A DNA stretch of 64,000 bases from Buxus sempervirens (taxonomy: Eukaryota > Streptophyta > Magnoliopsida > Buxales > Buxaceae): the NCBI GenBank assembly GCA_947561395.2, contig OX387193.1, positions 15,066,001 to 15,130,000 on the forward strand. Reading direction: 5' to 3'. Within the stretch, counting starts at the first letter, position 1, and the number at the start of each line of letters is the position of its first letter. The position numbers were made by a program, and so were the translations under genes. The notes below the pieces were generated by a model, which was not told the origin of the DNA, did no database searches, and worked only from the letters and a program-made list of their open reading frames with translations. Below are positions 12,691-23,857 of this stretch, in pieces.

Positions 12691-13615
12691 GCCCCCCTCA
12701 AGTCGAGTGGCAGGTAATAAAGACAAAGACTTGAACACAAGGACAAAAAAAAGCAGCAGAGAGTGGCTTTGTAAATATATCTGCAAGCTGATCCTTTCCA
12801 GAAATAAGTTCAACAATGAGAGATTTGTTGAGAACTCTTTCACGAATAAAGTGAAAGTCAATCTCTATATGTTTCGTATGGGCATGAAAAACTGGATTGG
12901 AAGAAAGATAAGTAGCACCTATGTTGTCACACTACAGTGAAGGAGCTTTGGTAAGATGGATACCAAGATCACGACAGAGGCGCTGAATCCAGATGGTTTC
13001 CGCTATTGCATTAGCAACAGCTTTAAACTCAGCTTCAGTAGATGATCTTGCTATGGTCGGCTGCTTCTTAGAAGACCAAGAGATTAAATTGGATCCAGAG
13101 AAAATGCAGTAACCTTTAGTAGACCGACGGTCATCAGGGCACCCAGCCCAATCAGCATCTGAGAATACACTGAGATTCATAGAAGATGATTTGGAGAGAA
13201 ATAACCCAAGCTCAGATGTATGTTTAAGATAGCGAAGGATTCTCTTGATAGCCTACCAATGAGGAAGACGAGGTGCATGCATAAATTGGCAGACTTTGCT
13301 GATTGCAAATGCTAAGTCCGGTCGTGTAAAGGACAAGTACTGAAGTGAGCCAACAGTGCTTCGATACAAGGTGGGATCTTCAAATAGAGGTCCTGAAAAA
13401 TTGCTAAGTTTAGCGGATGGTGACATTGGCGCCTTGACAGGTTTAGCAAGATGCATTTTGGTGTGAAGAGGCAAATCAGCAATGTACTTCTGTTGAGTAA
13501 GTAGAAGGCCGCTAGAGATAAAAGAAGCTTCAATGCCCTTGAAATAATGCAATCTTCCAAGATCAGTAATTGGAAAAGCATTTCTGAGATCAGCAATAAG
13601 TGCAGAAATACATTG
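12691..13615 (-). pseudogene. Copia pol, C-terminal part: RT end and RNase H
   Basis: From 13615 downward the frame continues the reverse transcriptase just after the YVDDLLVTG motif found at 51100 (LGRLHYFKGIE, LLLTQQKYI, YRSTVGSLQYL, TRPDLAFAI). RNase H follows with [31 protein letters not shown] and ARSSTEAEF. One in-frame TAG at about 13253-13255 replaces a Gln codon before the RILRYLKHT motif. Splitting at the YVDD region is caused by the Tat-A insertion, whose TSD AGGAG sits at 13616-13620. Confidence 0.88.
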
Positions 13616-13620
13616 AGGAG

Positions 13621-14614
13621 TGTAGATGACCGTTTTTATAACTCGCCACGTCACTTATATAATAATTTGGCATAAATGATTTGTCACATGATAATAACAA
13701 ATTTGTCATGGGTTATCCGTCACCCGACAGAAACAACCCATCATGGGTCATCTGTTACCCAACAAAGTAATCTGTCATGGATTATTTACCCAATAAAAAT
13801 AATAATTAAATGTGACATAATTCGTTAAATTAAATGTCATTATTATTTGGCATATTGGAGTGGAGATCTCCGTCTTGGGCAAAAGCCCATTTAAGGGGGG
13901 TTATTTGGCAGTCCTTAAGGCGTGGCGGACACGGGCATGGGAATCGTTGGCAGCCGGTGACGAGCTTTGGCATGCCAACCTAGGATGATGTAGACGTCAA
14001 GTGACGTATTTTCACATCTTGATATGTGGGACCCATTGTACCAATAAGAGAGCTCCATTATTTATTTGAAACACATAATAATTATCTCTTATTCCTATCT
14101 TGAACCTAGATGTTTTTTAGACCAGATTCATGATAAAGATTAAATATTCCTGAAGCATCAGATCGTGACAAGTGTCACAATCCTGGAGACCCACACTTGC
14201 TATAAATAGGAGAGCCCTCATTCATTTTAGGGGGATCTCTCTCTGGTTCTGAGACTGCTAAGAGCAAGACTTCACTTTTCTTTCCTCAACCTTCTCCAAG
14301 CTTACTAAACATTCCCTAAGTCCTTCAGATTCTTTGTCTTTACCATAAAAGGAGCTCTCTACTTTGGTATACGAGGGGTCACTTGAATATCTCCCGTCTC
14401 TCATTCTAGCCACTGCCTACCTGTCACGTCTTATTGACTCCTCCCCCCTTCTATTCGGAAACAGCGTGGGAACGGCTGTTGATTCGATGGTTTAGGCCAA
14501 CGTCGGATGTATCTTTCTTACTCAAAATCCAAATTTGAAGACACGTCATCGGCATCTTGACACCGTGGAGGCAATACTAGACGCGTGGACGTGGATTCAA
14601 AAAAGGCACCTACA
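13621..14614 (+). repeat. Tat-A 5' LTR
   Basis: 994 bp from TGTAGATGACC to GGCACCTACA, nearly identical to 50101-51094. The U3 contains dyads GGGTTATCCGTCACCC (13710-13725) and GGGTCATCTGTTACCC (13745-13760) and a weaker third near 13778. TATAAATAGG is at 14201-14210, so transcription probably starts near 14230. Confidence 0.93.
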
Positions 14615-14619
14615 TTTTC

Positions 14620-14637
14620 TGGCGACTCTGCTGGGGA
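14620..14637 (+). other. Tat-A primer-binding site (tRNA-Arg type)
   Basis: TGGCGACTCTGCTGGGGA, five bases after the LTR end. It is the same 18-mer as in Tat-B at 17760. It is complementary to a tRNA 3' end with CCA, discriminator G, acceptor strand CAGAGTC and T stem CCCAG. From memory this fits a plant tRNA-Arg, as reported for Ogre-type elements. Confidence 0.8.
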
Positions 14638-14679
14638 GGTAAAGTCACTAACAGAAGAAAGCTACGAGGAGTCAGTGAT

Positions 14680-15475
14680 ATGGCGGGAACTAGAAGAGCG
14701 CGAGGTGGACAAAGTGATCTGGCACCGGCTACATCTGGAGGACATTCTAGACATCAACAAGCTGCAGCACATGACGAGAGTGTGAATTCACACCCGGAAC
14801 AATCTGCTCAAAACACTGGTAAACTGGCAGAAGCTACTTCAGAACTGGCTCAAATACTTGCGGCGTTTCATGATTTGAATGGGCGCGTTGAGGAACTCTT
14901 CCACATTGTCCACACCAAACAACTAAAGGAGCCTCCGCATATTGACGAGGAGCATGCTAAGCAACAAAAGATACCCTCAGGCTCGGTTGCTGGTTAAGAA
15001 GAGGTGAAGTCTGGTGATTATGTCATCGTGGCAGAATTTGAAAGTTTGCTGAAAAGAGAAAGGAGTCAACATGAAGATGCGGATCTGTTATATGACTATC
15101 GTCCGCCGTATCCTATTGCAATACTCGAGAAGCCATACCCAAAAGACTACGTGATCCCGAAGTTCGCTCGCTATAATGGAAAGAATGGCAATGCGAAGGA
15201 GCACGTCGCAAGATTTATCGATGCTCTTGGTGCCCATGCCTATGACAAGAACTTGCGACTCAGAGAATTTTCTAAATCTCTGTCGGAGAAAGCTTACACC
15301 TGGTATTCGAATCTAGAGCCATGTAGTATTAACACATGGGAGGAAATGGTGAAAGTCTTTTTTCAAAAATTCTTCTTGGTGGAGGAGAAGACGACGCTCA
15401 TTGATTTGAACCGAGAGCAGCAAAAGTCAACGGAGGGACTTATTGACCTCGTCAAGAGATTTCACACCATGGCAC
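14680..15475 (+). pseudogene. Tat-A gag, N-terminal part
   Basis: The frame starts MAGTRRARGGQSDLAPATSG shortly after the PBS. It has one in-frame TAA at 14995-14997 (probably from CAA) and goes on with a retrotransposon gag domain: IPKFARYNGKNGNAKEHVARF, LSEKAYTWYSNLEPCSINTW, VFFQKFF and LIDLVKRFHTMAL. It is cut at 15475 by the first Tat-B LTR and resumes at 32633. The gag protein would form the virus-like particle. The TAA plus the insertion make it a pseudogene. Confidence 0.85.
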
Positions 15476-17757
15476 TGTAGACACCCCAAATTGCACAAAC
15501 AATCATCAAAAATAATTATCTCCTGGAAAGCCAGCACAGAATTTGAAGAAAATAAACTTTTACCTGTATCCGGATACTCAATCCGGATACAAGTACTCCT
15601 TCCCATATCTGGATACTCATACCGGATACATGTGAGCCTTAGTGTATCCGGTACCATGTACCGGATACCTTAAGGCCCTTTTTTATCCGGTCTGACATAC
15701 CGGATACCTTAAGTTTGCTCAAAATTAGGGTTTTCCGAGAGCTTTTCACTTTTACCATCATGTCCCTCATTAAATGAGGGGAAATCACGGAAATGACCTT
15801 AGGGTTAAGGTTGGAGGGGTTCTAGACATTAAGTTGTGTCTACCAATGACCTTAGCCTTTGCCTATAAATAGGAGCCTCCTCCTTGAGCAAATGGCACTC
15901 AACTCTTGTTTTGAATTCTCGCAAAGAAGAACTCCAAGAGAAGAAGAAAACCGCTGTGGAATCGCCTCCAGAACTCAGGTAAGCCTCAACTTTTCTTTTA
16001 TTTTCTGTCTTTACATTCCTAGATCTAGATCTCTTCTTCTACCTTTCTGTAGTGTAAAGCCTTGTTTGTATGTGTGGAAATCCTTCCCCGGCTCAAAGTA
16101 TCTCAAGACTCCCCTAGCCGTAAAACGTGAAGGCGGATCTAGGAGAAACGAGACTGGGGATTGACCCTAGTGCTAGAACCCATGTAGCATAAGGCTTTTG
16201 AATGTTTGAAAACCGTTCCATAATCAAAGTACCCTTGATTATTTCGAAGATCCGTGTTTAACGAGGAGAGAGAACAGAGGGAAACGATAATGGAACGGAA
16301 CCCTAGGCTATGCTAGAACCTATCTTGTTGAATCTATATGCATGATATGTGGTTTTTCACTCTTACACACATATTACATTTTTTTGGTGAATAGGCTCAC
16401 ATTTTGGGATTTATTACATTCATTGTGATAAATCTCCAATAAATGGCCTCAATCAAATTCTGGAGTGTTTTAAAATGTTTTTCAAAGGTTTTGGATTCAT
16501 CTCACACGGATCACACAGATTTTATCAATTTTCGGATTTGGTTTTCTTCACAAGTGGCTTAGCTTGACAGCACCTGTACCCTTACTTCGGACGCCCATAA
16601 CTTTATCATCCGGATGAATTTTGGGGCGATTCCAGAACCATGGGAAAGGTGAGGCTGTCTAGTTTATGTTCCCCAAATTTCACAAATTTCTATCTAGCGG
16701 ATTTTTGACACCTCTCTGTCGAAGTTAAGTGGACAGTTCAGGTTCAAATACAGAACTTGTCACTTCGACGGACCGCCATGTGTTCGTTTTAAGTCTGATT
16801 CGAGTGCTTTTTGTTTCTGAGTACTCCTTTGTGGATCTATTTTCAAATTCAGTTGGTTTCATAATTTTTGGATTCCATTTGAATTAGTGGTAGCCGATTT
16901 ACTCAGAACTGCTCATTTGCACTTTTCTGGGTAAATCTGTGATCTTCGGGGCCTGTTCGGGAAACCACCCAAGGCACGTCCGAAGGGATTTTTGTATGAG
17001 GCTAGTTTCTTTCAAAATATGGCCATACAGACTTCAATCACACAAAATTTCGTGGATTTTTATGTAGTGGATTTTTCTAGACAATTTTCCAAAGTTGCCC
17101 ACTTACCACTTTTAAAAATCCCCAGCAGCAACTTCAAAGGAGCATAACTCCTAGATTTTTCATCGGAATGAAGTGAAATTTTGCATGAGACTCTTATTTA
17201 CCTTAATCTTTCAAATGGATGTGGTTTGGTTCAATTTAGAATTGGATTTGAATGATTTCAAGGCAAATGGCATACTTTTTACCGAATTTTCCGGATTTGA
17301 TTTAACTTGGTTTTGAGCAACTTGTGTTTTGATTTCCATCTTTTGAGATATTCCAGAGGTGATATTAACATAACAGAGGATCTAAAATCCGTTTAGATCT
17401 TCATGTGAAAATATCATACATTAGTCCCTTTTCAAGATTTTCTATGATTTTAGCAAGCTTCTTATTTTCTTTTTAGCATGAACATACACTTGGCAACCAC
17501 TTCGTGTGGATGAATGGGGGTGCCTAACACCTTCCCCCGTTCATAATCTAATCCCCTTACCCATCTCTGGATTTGATTTTCAAGTAGGGTTATTTTTATC
17601 CTAGAACTTGTCTTTTGGCTATTTTTGCTACTTTTGAACTCTTTGGTGTCCATTCTCACCCCAAAATCATGAATGGTGGCGACTCTCCCAATTTTTGCGT
17701 TGAGCCCGTGTGATGACGGAGGGATGATCACTCCGGTGATTTTTCCCATGTCTCACA
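15476..17757 (+). repeat. Tat-B LTR1
   Basis: TGTAGACACCCC to CCCATGTCTCACA, 2282 bp, followed by AT and the PBS. The U3 holds four TATCCGG-type dyads (15567-15706); TATAAATA is at 15864-15871. A good splice donor, CAG|GTAAGC at 15978/15979, is kept in all three LTR copies; with the acceptor TTACCCAG at 21148 it could remove the leader before gag (inference). Upstream of the TATA box it resembles LTR3; downstream it resembles LTR2. Confidence 0.88.
15567..15706. promoter_or_regulatory. Array of four TATCCGG..CCGGATA dyads in LTR1 U3
   Basis: Each unit has TATCCGG (one copy TATCTGG) and CCGGATA 8-10 bp apart, with short unrelated linkers such as AAGTACTCCTTC between units. The array lies about 160 bp upstream of the TATA box. 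The same array is in LTR3 at 30422-30561 (one arm mutated to TATCCCG). Confidence 0.75.
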
Positions 17758-17759
17758 AT

Positions 17760-17777
17760 TGGCGACTCTGCTGGGGA
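17760..17777 (+). other. Tat-B primer-binding site
   Basis: TGGCGACTCTGCTGGGGA, two bases after the LTR1 end. The two intervening bases are the normal result of integrase end trimming. Confidence 0.82.
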
Positions 17778-19153
17778 CTTGTGGATTTAAGCCTATTTGT
17801 GTATATTCATGCTTTTTCTTTACTTTGGAATGCTTGCTATTTTGTTTACTTTATTGGTGTATATTGGTGTATTCTAAATCTGATTGGGATGCTTTTAAAT
17901 TTTACATTGATAAAGGCATGTGTGTATGCTTGGATATGCTTAGGATCATGTTTAAGGCCTTACCTTGTTGTGCATGCCTACTTGTTTTTTTGTTTGCCTT
18001 GTGTTAGGAGGTTCTTAGTGCCATGATTTAGCATGAAAACAATGAGCAAAAATCTGTAAATACAGTAGCCATTAGGATGGTTTTCAAGCATGTTTTCCCT
18101 CATTAAAACACTTTTGTATCATGTCAGTAGTTGCTAAATTTTTAGGCATTAATTTGGGGTATAAGGGAAGCACTTTTGAGCATGAAAATTTTGGAAATTT
18201 CAGTGTATATTTGGGGGATTTCAAGCATGTTTTACCTCATTGAAACACTTTTGAACCATGTCAAGTAGTGCTAAAATTTTAGGCTCCAATTTGGGTAGAA
18301 ATGGTACACTTTGAGCATGAAATCTGGAATTTTAGGAATACTTTTGGGTTTCAAGCATGCTTACATGATTTAATTGTTGTTTGTACAAATAACATGTTTT
18401 GTATACCACTTTATGGGCATGTAATATTTTTGTGCATATTTGGTGCTTGCTTGCTTGTATGTAGCTTCATTATTTTTATCATATGTACCTTGGCTTGAAA
18501 TTGAATGCATGGCTATGAAAAAGAGTGGCAAGGGGCTGGGACGTTGTGAATGTTACCACAATTTAAAATTGCACTTGAGCACTTGAAACAATTTGCACAG
18601 CCTACCAATTACCTATTAGGAAGTTGAACCATGAATGTGTGTAGCTTGGTGCACCGAGGTCGTGACTTCGGAAAGCGAAAGTGAAAATATTTACCTTAGA
18701 ATTTGAGTCAATGATGTGATGACAATGGGATCTGTGATTCGATTCCGGGCATCACTAGACTTGAGTTCTAAGTTGCCAATTAAGCCAAAACCCAAAAACC
18801 ATACGCTTGAAGGTGGAGAAACACGTTTTCGGCTAAAAGCACACAATTGCGTTTGGGGAATTGGGTGTAAATGTGGGAAGGCCGTTTGCATGTTTTACAG
18901 GCCAAGGTATAATGTGAATACCATATTGAATGAAGGTAATACAAGGTGGCAAGGTAAAGCCATGTTCTTTTCCTAAATTTAGGGAATTTTGCAAGTATGA
19001 TGTCCAAGCCCAATTTGGGGCAAGTTTTGAAGGTCAAATTAAGGTGAACATCAGGTGGGAATGAAAAAAAACTAATCTGGTGAAAAAAATGAGTCAAAAT
19101 GGCCATTTCGGCATTAACCGGCAACTCAGGCCGGTTAAGAACACTTTCCTGCA

Positions 19154-19254
19154 TATCCGGTATATATTTCCGGATACAAAGACATATGCGTGTATCCGGT
19201 TAGGGTTATCGGATACAATAAGGCATATTCTTATCCGGTATATTATACCGGATA
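19154..19254. promoter_or_regulatory. TATCCGG dyads in the Tat-B leader
   Basis: Two good dyads (near 19154 and 19232) and one degraded copy between them, the same motif as in the U3 array. Confidence 0.6.
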
Positions 19255-19551
19255 CGTTCAAAAAATGCACAAATTGGCTTTTTCAGCCCGAATTTTCAGA
19301 ATAAAAATGCCTAAACACTGTGTATAATCCTTAGGCACCCCAAAGAAAATATAAAAATGTCAAAAAAAAATAAAATAAAACAAATAAAAAAATATTCTTT
19401 TGGGATTAAACCTAAGGTTGAAACTCAAAAAATGAGCTAAGGTGTCATATTTTTTGACATCAACTCAACTCAAACATGTGTCAGTCAAACTTTTGAACTT
19501 GAAAACTGAGAAAATTCAGCAAATTTGAAAAAAAATAAATAAAAAAAAAAC

Positions 19552-20480
19552 CTTTGGTTGGTTATTTTTACCAATCAAATCAAAACATTTGTGGGACACT
19601 TGGAAGCCCTAGAATATTCCAAGAAACCTTTGGTTGGTTATTTTTATCAATCAAATCAAAACATTTGTGGGATGCTTGGAAGCCCTAGAATATTCCAAGA
19701 AACCTTTGGTTGGTTATTTTTATCAATCAAATCAAAACATTTGTGGGACACTTGGAAGCCCTAGAATATTCCAAGAAACCTTTGGTTGGTTATTTTTATC
19801 AATCAAATCAAAACATGTGTGGGACGCTTGGAAGCCCTAGAATATTCCATGAAAACCTTGGTTGGTTATTTTTACCAATCAAATCAAAACTTTTTAGGAC
19901 CTTTGGAAGCCTCAGAATATTCCAAGAACCTTTGTTTGGTCACGAGAACCACTCAAAGTTATTTTTTTTAGGACCTTTGGAAGCCTCAGAATATTCCAAA
20001 AGACCTTTTGTTTGGTCACGAGTACCACTCAAAGTCAAATCTTTTTAGGACCTTTGGAAGCCTCAGAATATTCCAAAAACCTTTGTTTGGTCACGAGAAC
20101 CACTCAAAGTCAAATCTTTTTAGGACATTTGGAAGCCTCAGAATATTCCAAAAACCTTTGTTTGGTCACGAGAACCACTCAAAGTCAAAACTTTTTAGGA
20201 CATTTGGAAGCCTCAGAATATTCCAAGAACCTTTGTTTGGTCATGAGAACCACTCAAAGTAAATTTTTTTTAGGACATTTGGAAGCCTCAGAATATTCCA
20301 AAAACCTTTGTTTGGTCACGAGAACCACTCAAAGTCAAAATTTTTAGGACATTTGGAAGCCTCAGAATATTCCAAAAAAAAAAAAAAAAACCTTGGTTGG
20401 TCTTTTTCGTGCCAATCAAGTCAAAAAGAAAAAAAAGTGGGACCTCTGGAAGCCCTAAAATATTCCATGAACCCTTGGTT
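19552..20480. repeat. 76-bp tandem array in the Tat-B leader
   Basis: Units start at 19552, 19628, 19704 and 19780, an exact 76-bp period with very few differences. They contain TTGGTTGGTTATTTTTA and GGAAGCCCTAGAATATTCCA. From about 19856 a related variant (TTTGGTCACGAGAACCACTC ... GGAAGCCTCAGAATATTCCA) continues for six or more copies. Long open frames here (for example 19558-20347) are products of a period that keeps or shifts frame regularly, not genes. Confidence 0.9.
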
Positions 20481-20549
20481 GGTCTTCTTTTTACCAATCA
20501 AATCAAAAAATTGTAGGCCATTTGAAAGCTTCTGAATTTCAAACATCAA

Positions 20550-20965
20550 TCTCTTCGGGCCATCTATAAGCCTCTGAATTATAGACACATATCCTTTGGG
20601 CCATCTAAAAGCCTCTGAATTTTAGAAACAACTTTTTTGGGCCATCTAAAAGCCTCTGAATTTTAGACACAACCTTTTTGGGCCATCTAAAAGCCTCTGA
20701 ATTTTAGACACAACCTTTTTGGGCCATCTAAAAGCCTCTGAATTTTAGACACAACCTTTTTGGGCCGTCTATAAGCCTCTGAATTATAGACATATATCCT
20801 TTGGGCCATCTAAAAGCCTCTGAATTTTAGACACAATCCTTTGGGCCGTCTAAAAGCCTCTGAATTTTAGACAACTTTTTTGGGCCGTCTATAAGCCTCT
20901 GAATTATAGACACGTATCCTTTGGGCCGTCTAAAAGCCTCTGAATTTTAGACATTTCTCATTCTT
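20550..20965. repeat. About 42-bp tandem array in the Tat-B leader
   Basis: About ten copies of GGGCCATCTAAAAGCCTCTG followed by AATTTTAGACACAACCTTTT. The middle (AAGCCTCTGAATTTTAGA) is a shrunken version of the core of the 76-bp unit (AAGCCTCAGAATATTCCA), so the two arrays are probably related. Confidence 0.88.
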
Positions 20966-21199
20966 TGGGACCTTTGGAATCCCTAAAATATTCCAACAAT
21001 CAAAAAAACAAAACAAAAAATCGAAAAATATAGAAAAAAAAACAAATAAATCCGGACTTGTGTTCACCTAACCCACTTATCTACATTTATAAGTGTGTGA
21101 CTCAGATTAAATGGGAGCTGACATGTTTCTTTGCTTTTCCTTACCCAGGTACACTTATTTGCAATCATTGCTCCCGTGACCAGATCCAAAGGCAGAGCT

Positions 21200-23269
21200 A
21201 TGAACACGGAAAAGAATCAAGCCCAAGCCACCGTACCCGCTCAAGACTTTGCTCAGTTGCAGGAGCAAGTGTCTAGTCTGGCCAAGATGCTGGGAGACCT
21301 ACTGGCGGCTCAGGCCCAACAGGCCCAGGCCCAAAACCAAGCATCAACTTCCCATCAAGCACCACCACCTCAGGCCTACATTCCGCCTCCGGCTCAACCC
21401 ATGCCTGAGCCCATTTCTGAACCAGTCCCTGAACCCATTCTAATCAGGGAAAATACAGCAGAATCCGAGAAAGAACTGGAGAAGGAAAAAGCCAGGGAAG
21501 AAACTGAAAGGAAAATGCTGTTCAGGATAGAAAGGATCCAGGAAGAACTGAAAGAAGTGAAAGGGGGAAATAGCTATGGAGGCACCACTTTCGAGGATCT
21601 GTGCATGTATCCTGACGTATGTCTACCGGCCAAGTTCAAGTGCCCGGACTTCGACAAGTTCGACGGCACAGGCTGCCCTATGAGCCATTTGAAACTATAC
21701 TGCGGGGCTTTGTGCCAGTTTGGCCGGGATGACGGCATATTGATCCAACTCTTTCAGAGGAGTTTGACAGGATCGGCTCTTAGGTGGCTCGCCACAGTTG
21801 ATCATGGGAAGATTAGAGGATGGAAGGATCTGGCAGACACCTTCTTAGACCAATAAAAATTTAACTCGGAGATCGTACCGGACCGGTATGACATTATGAG
21901 GATGAGCAAGGGCAAAGATGAATCTGTGCGGCAATATGCCAAGAGGTGGAGAGAGGCTGCCTCCCAGGTCAGGCCGCCTATGTTGGAACCTGAAATGATC
22001 TCAACATTCATGGGCACACTGGGGCAGCCCTTCTACAACCATTTGGTGGGTCAGATCACCACCGATTTTGCAGCCCTGGTGCAGGTGGCAGACCGGATTG
22101 AGGATGGGATCAAATCTGGCAAGATAATTGATTATTCCGCCTTGGTCAGTCAACAAGACTCCATTCATAACAAGGGAAATGGAAATGGAAAGAAAAAATC
22201 TGAGGAAAGGAGAGAAGCAGAAGTGAATATGGTGCAGCTTCCCAAGGGACCCTTTCAAGCCAATGCCCATCCAATTCCTTTGCTGCCTATCCAAATTAAT
22301 GTCCCTTCTGCACAGCCTGTGTAGGAGGAAACAGAAGTAAGGAAGAGAAGGGAGTTTTCAAAACTGCCTATGAGACCATCTGAACTTTTGCCTACCCTAC
22401 TTCAAAAGGGTTATGTGACTTTGAGGTTGCCAAATCCTCATGCAAGCAAGGGGAAGGGTTATGATCCATCTGCAATCTGTGAGTATCATATGAGCACTCC
22501 AGGGCATACCACAGATCGTTGCTTGGCCCTAAAGCATGCAATTCAGGAGTTGCTGGATAATAACTCTTTATCATTCAATTCAGTCACACCCACTCCTCCT
22601 CCCACCAGCAACAATGGGGCAAGCAGCTCAAATGCAATAGGGTCAATTTTTTCAAGAAAAAGAAGATTTGACCCTTCTCAACTTATTGCTCCGATTGGTA
22701 CCACAATCCAGGTTTATTTTGAAAAAGAAGATGAAGGGGGCCATGTGGAGAAAGAGACTCACACAGGGGCAGATTTTAAGCCGAAGGTGAAAGAAAATGA
22801 AATGACAGGTGAAAGGGCAAAGGAAGTGCAAACAATTCCATTTGAGCAGTTTGAGCAAACAAATGGCATAGCACTGGATGTTGAACAAGAGTTCAGTATG
22901 GACAAATTGGATTGTCTGAAGGGTATGGAATCACTCTTCATACAAGAAGGAAATGAAGCAAAGGTAATTGAAGAGGAAGAATCCCAAGAAAAGAAAGAAG
23001 AAGAATCAAAAGAAAAGATTGAGGCCAGGTTTAAGCTGCCATTGATTGACTGGGCTGTTATCCAGATTCCGTATCAAGGAATGTCACTTCTTTCAGAAAC
23101 TGAGCACAGTACCCAAGAGAAGGGGATCATCCCAAATCATGAAAAGAGAAACTTGCCTCACTCAGTAGCAGAAAGAAATTTTCTGAAAAAGAAAGAAAAG
23201 CTAGCTTTTGCCTTTGAGAACAGGGGCAATTTTCAAATTCCCTTGTTCTCTAAAAAGAAACCCCCTTAA
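21200..23269 (+). pseudogene. Tat-B gag (Ogre type)
   Basis: Likely start MNTEKNQAQATVPAQD at 21200; the open frame reaches back to 21131. A Gln/Ala/Pro-rich N-terminus and a coiled-coil Glu/Lys segment (ESEKELEKEKAREETERKML) precede the gag core (LPAKFKCPDFDKFDGTGC, LIQLFQRSLTGSALRWL, VRQYAKRWREAASQVRPP, FYNHLVGQITTDF). A CEYH..GHT..C knuckle-like segment follows near 22480-22515. In-frame stops: TAA at 21854-21856, where Tyr is expected, and TAG at 22322-22324. The Glu-rich tail runs to 23269. No protease, RT or integrase follows, so this copy lacks pol. Confidence 0.85.
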
Positions 23270-23857
23270 GAGGAATGCACATTTCCTGAGGATCCTAAGG
23301 AGCCTTGTTCTCAGGAAGTGATTTCAATAAAGGCTCTTTCAAAAAAAAAAAAAAGTTTTCCTTTAAGATTTTTGTAGAAAAAAAAAGGATTTTCCCTTTA
23401 ACATTTAAAAAAAAAAAAAAAGGGTTTTCAACAAGGTCCTGTTTTACTTATGAGTCATATCTCTCATTGAATTTCATTAAGTTGAATATGACTTCGACAT
23501 TGGGCTCAATTTTTTGAGACCATAATCAAAGAAAAAGACATTTTATATGAAAGTTCAAATCTTTTTAAGTGTCATGAGAAGAATATTTCTGCAAAATTTT
23601 GAAGTGACCAATCTTATGGACTTTAGAACCAAAGATGACCTGAAGTTTTCACTTGAAAGTAGCAAGTACAGAGAGGATCGCATCACTTGCTCGTCAAGGA
23701 AAAGCAGATGGAGAAGAAACTGAAAGATGAAATTTTTGCATTTGAAGATGACTCCAAGTTTGCACTCTCCATCGGAAAATATGGAAAGATTTGGATTGCG
23801 AGTTAAGAGGCTGATCTGATGAGAAGGATGTTTTGTGGTTGAAATTTTATCTTCCCA
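23270..23857 (+). other. Post-gag remnant of Tat-B, no gene
   Basis: A-rich sequence with two runs of 14-15 A and no conserved domain, ending where the palindrome begins. Protease and pol are expected here in an intact element, so this marks the pol deletion. Confidence 0.5.

Larger units (their letters stand above)
17778..21148 (+). other. Tat-B long leader without genes
   Basis: About 3.4 kb between PBS and gag. The first 1.7 kb is AT-rich with no convincing frame. At 19154-19254 there are TATCCGG dyads like those of the LTR. The rest is tandem arrays (19552-20965) and an A-rich run, ending in a pyrimidine-rich stretch and TTACCCAG, a plausible splice acceptor. Confidence 0.6.

Noticed and set aside
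15859..16164. About 100-residue frame MPINRSLLLEQ... in LTR1, repeated in LTR2 and LTR3
   Set aside because: Spans TATA box and R region of the LTR; no initiation context or domain. Conservation is that of the LTR.
17462..17749. 95-residue minus-strand frame beginning MGKITGVIIPPSS, present also at 24029-24316 and 32317-32604
   Set aside because: It recurs only because the three LTR copies are near-identical; it lies in U5 and matches no protein family.
19558..20347. Overlapping open frames with repeats such as GYFYQSNQN
   Set aside because: Artefact of the 76-bp tandem array cycling through frames without stops.
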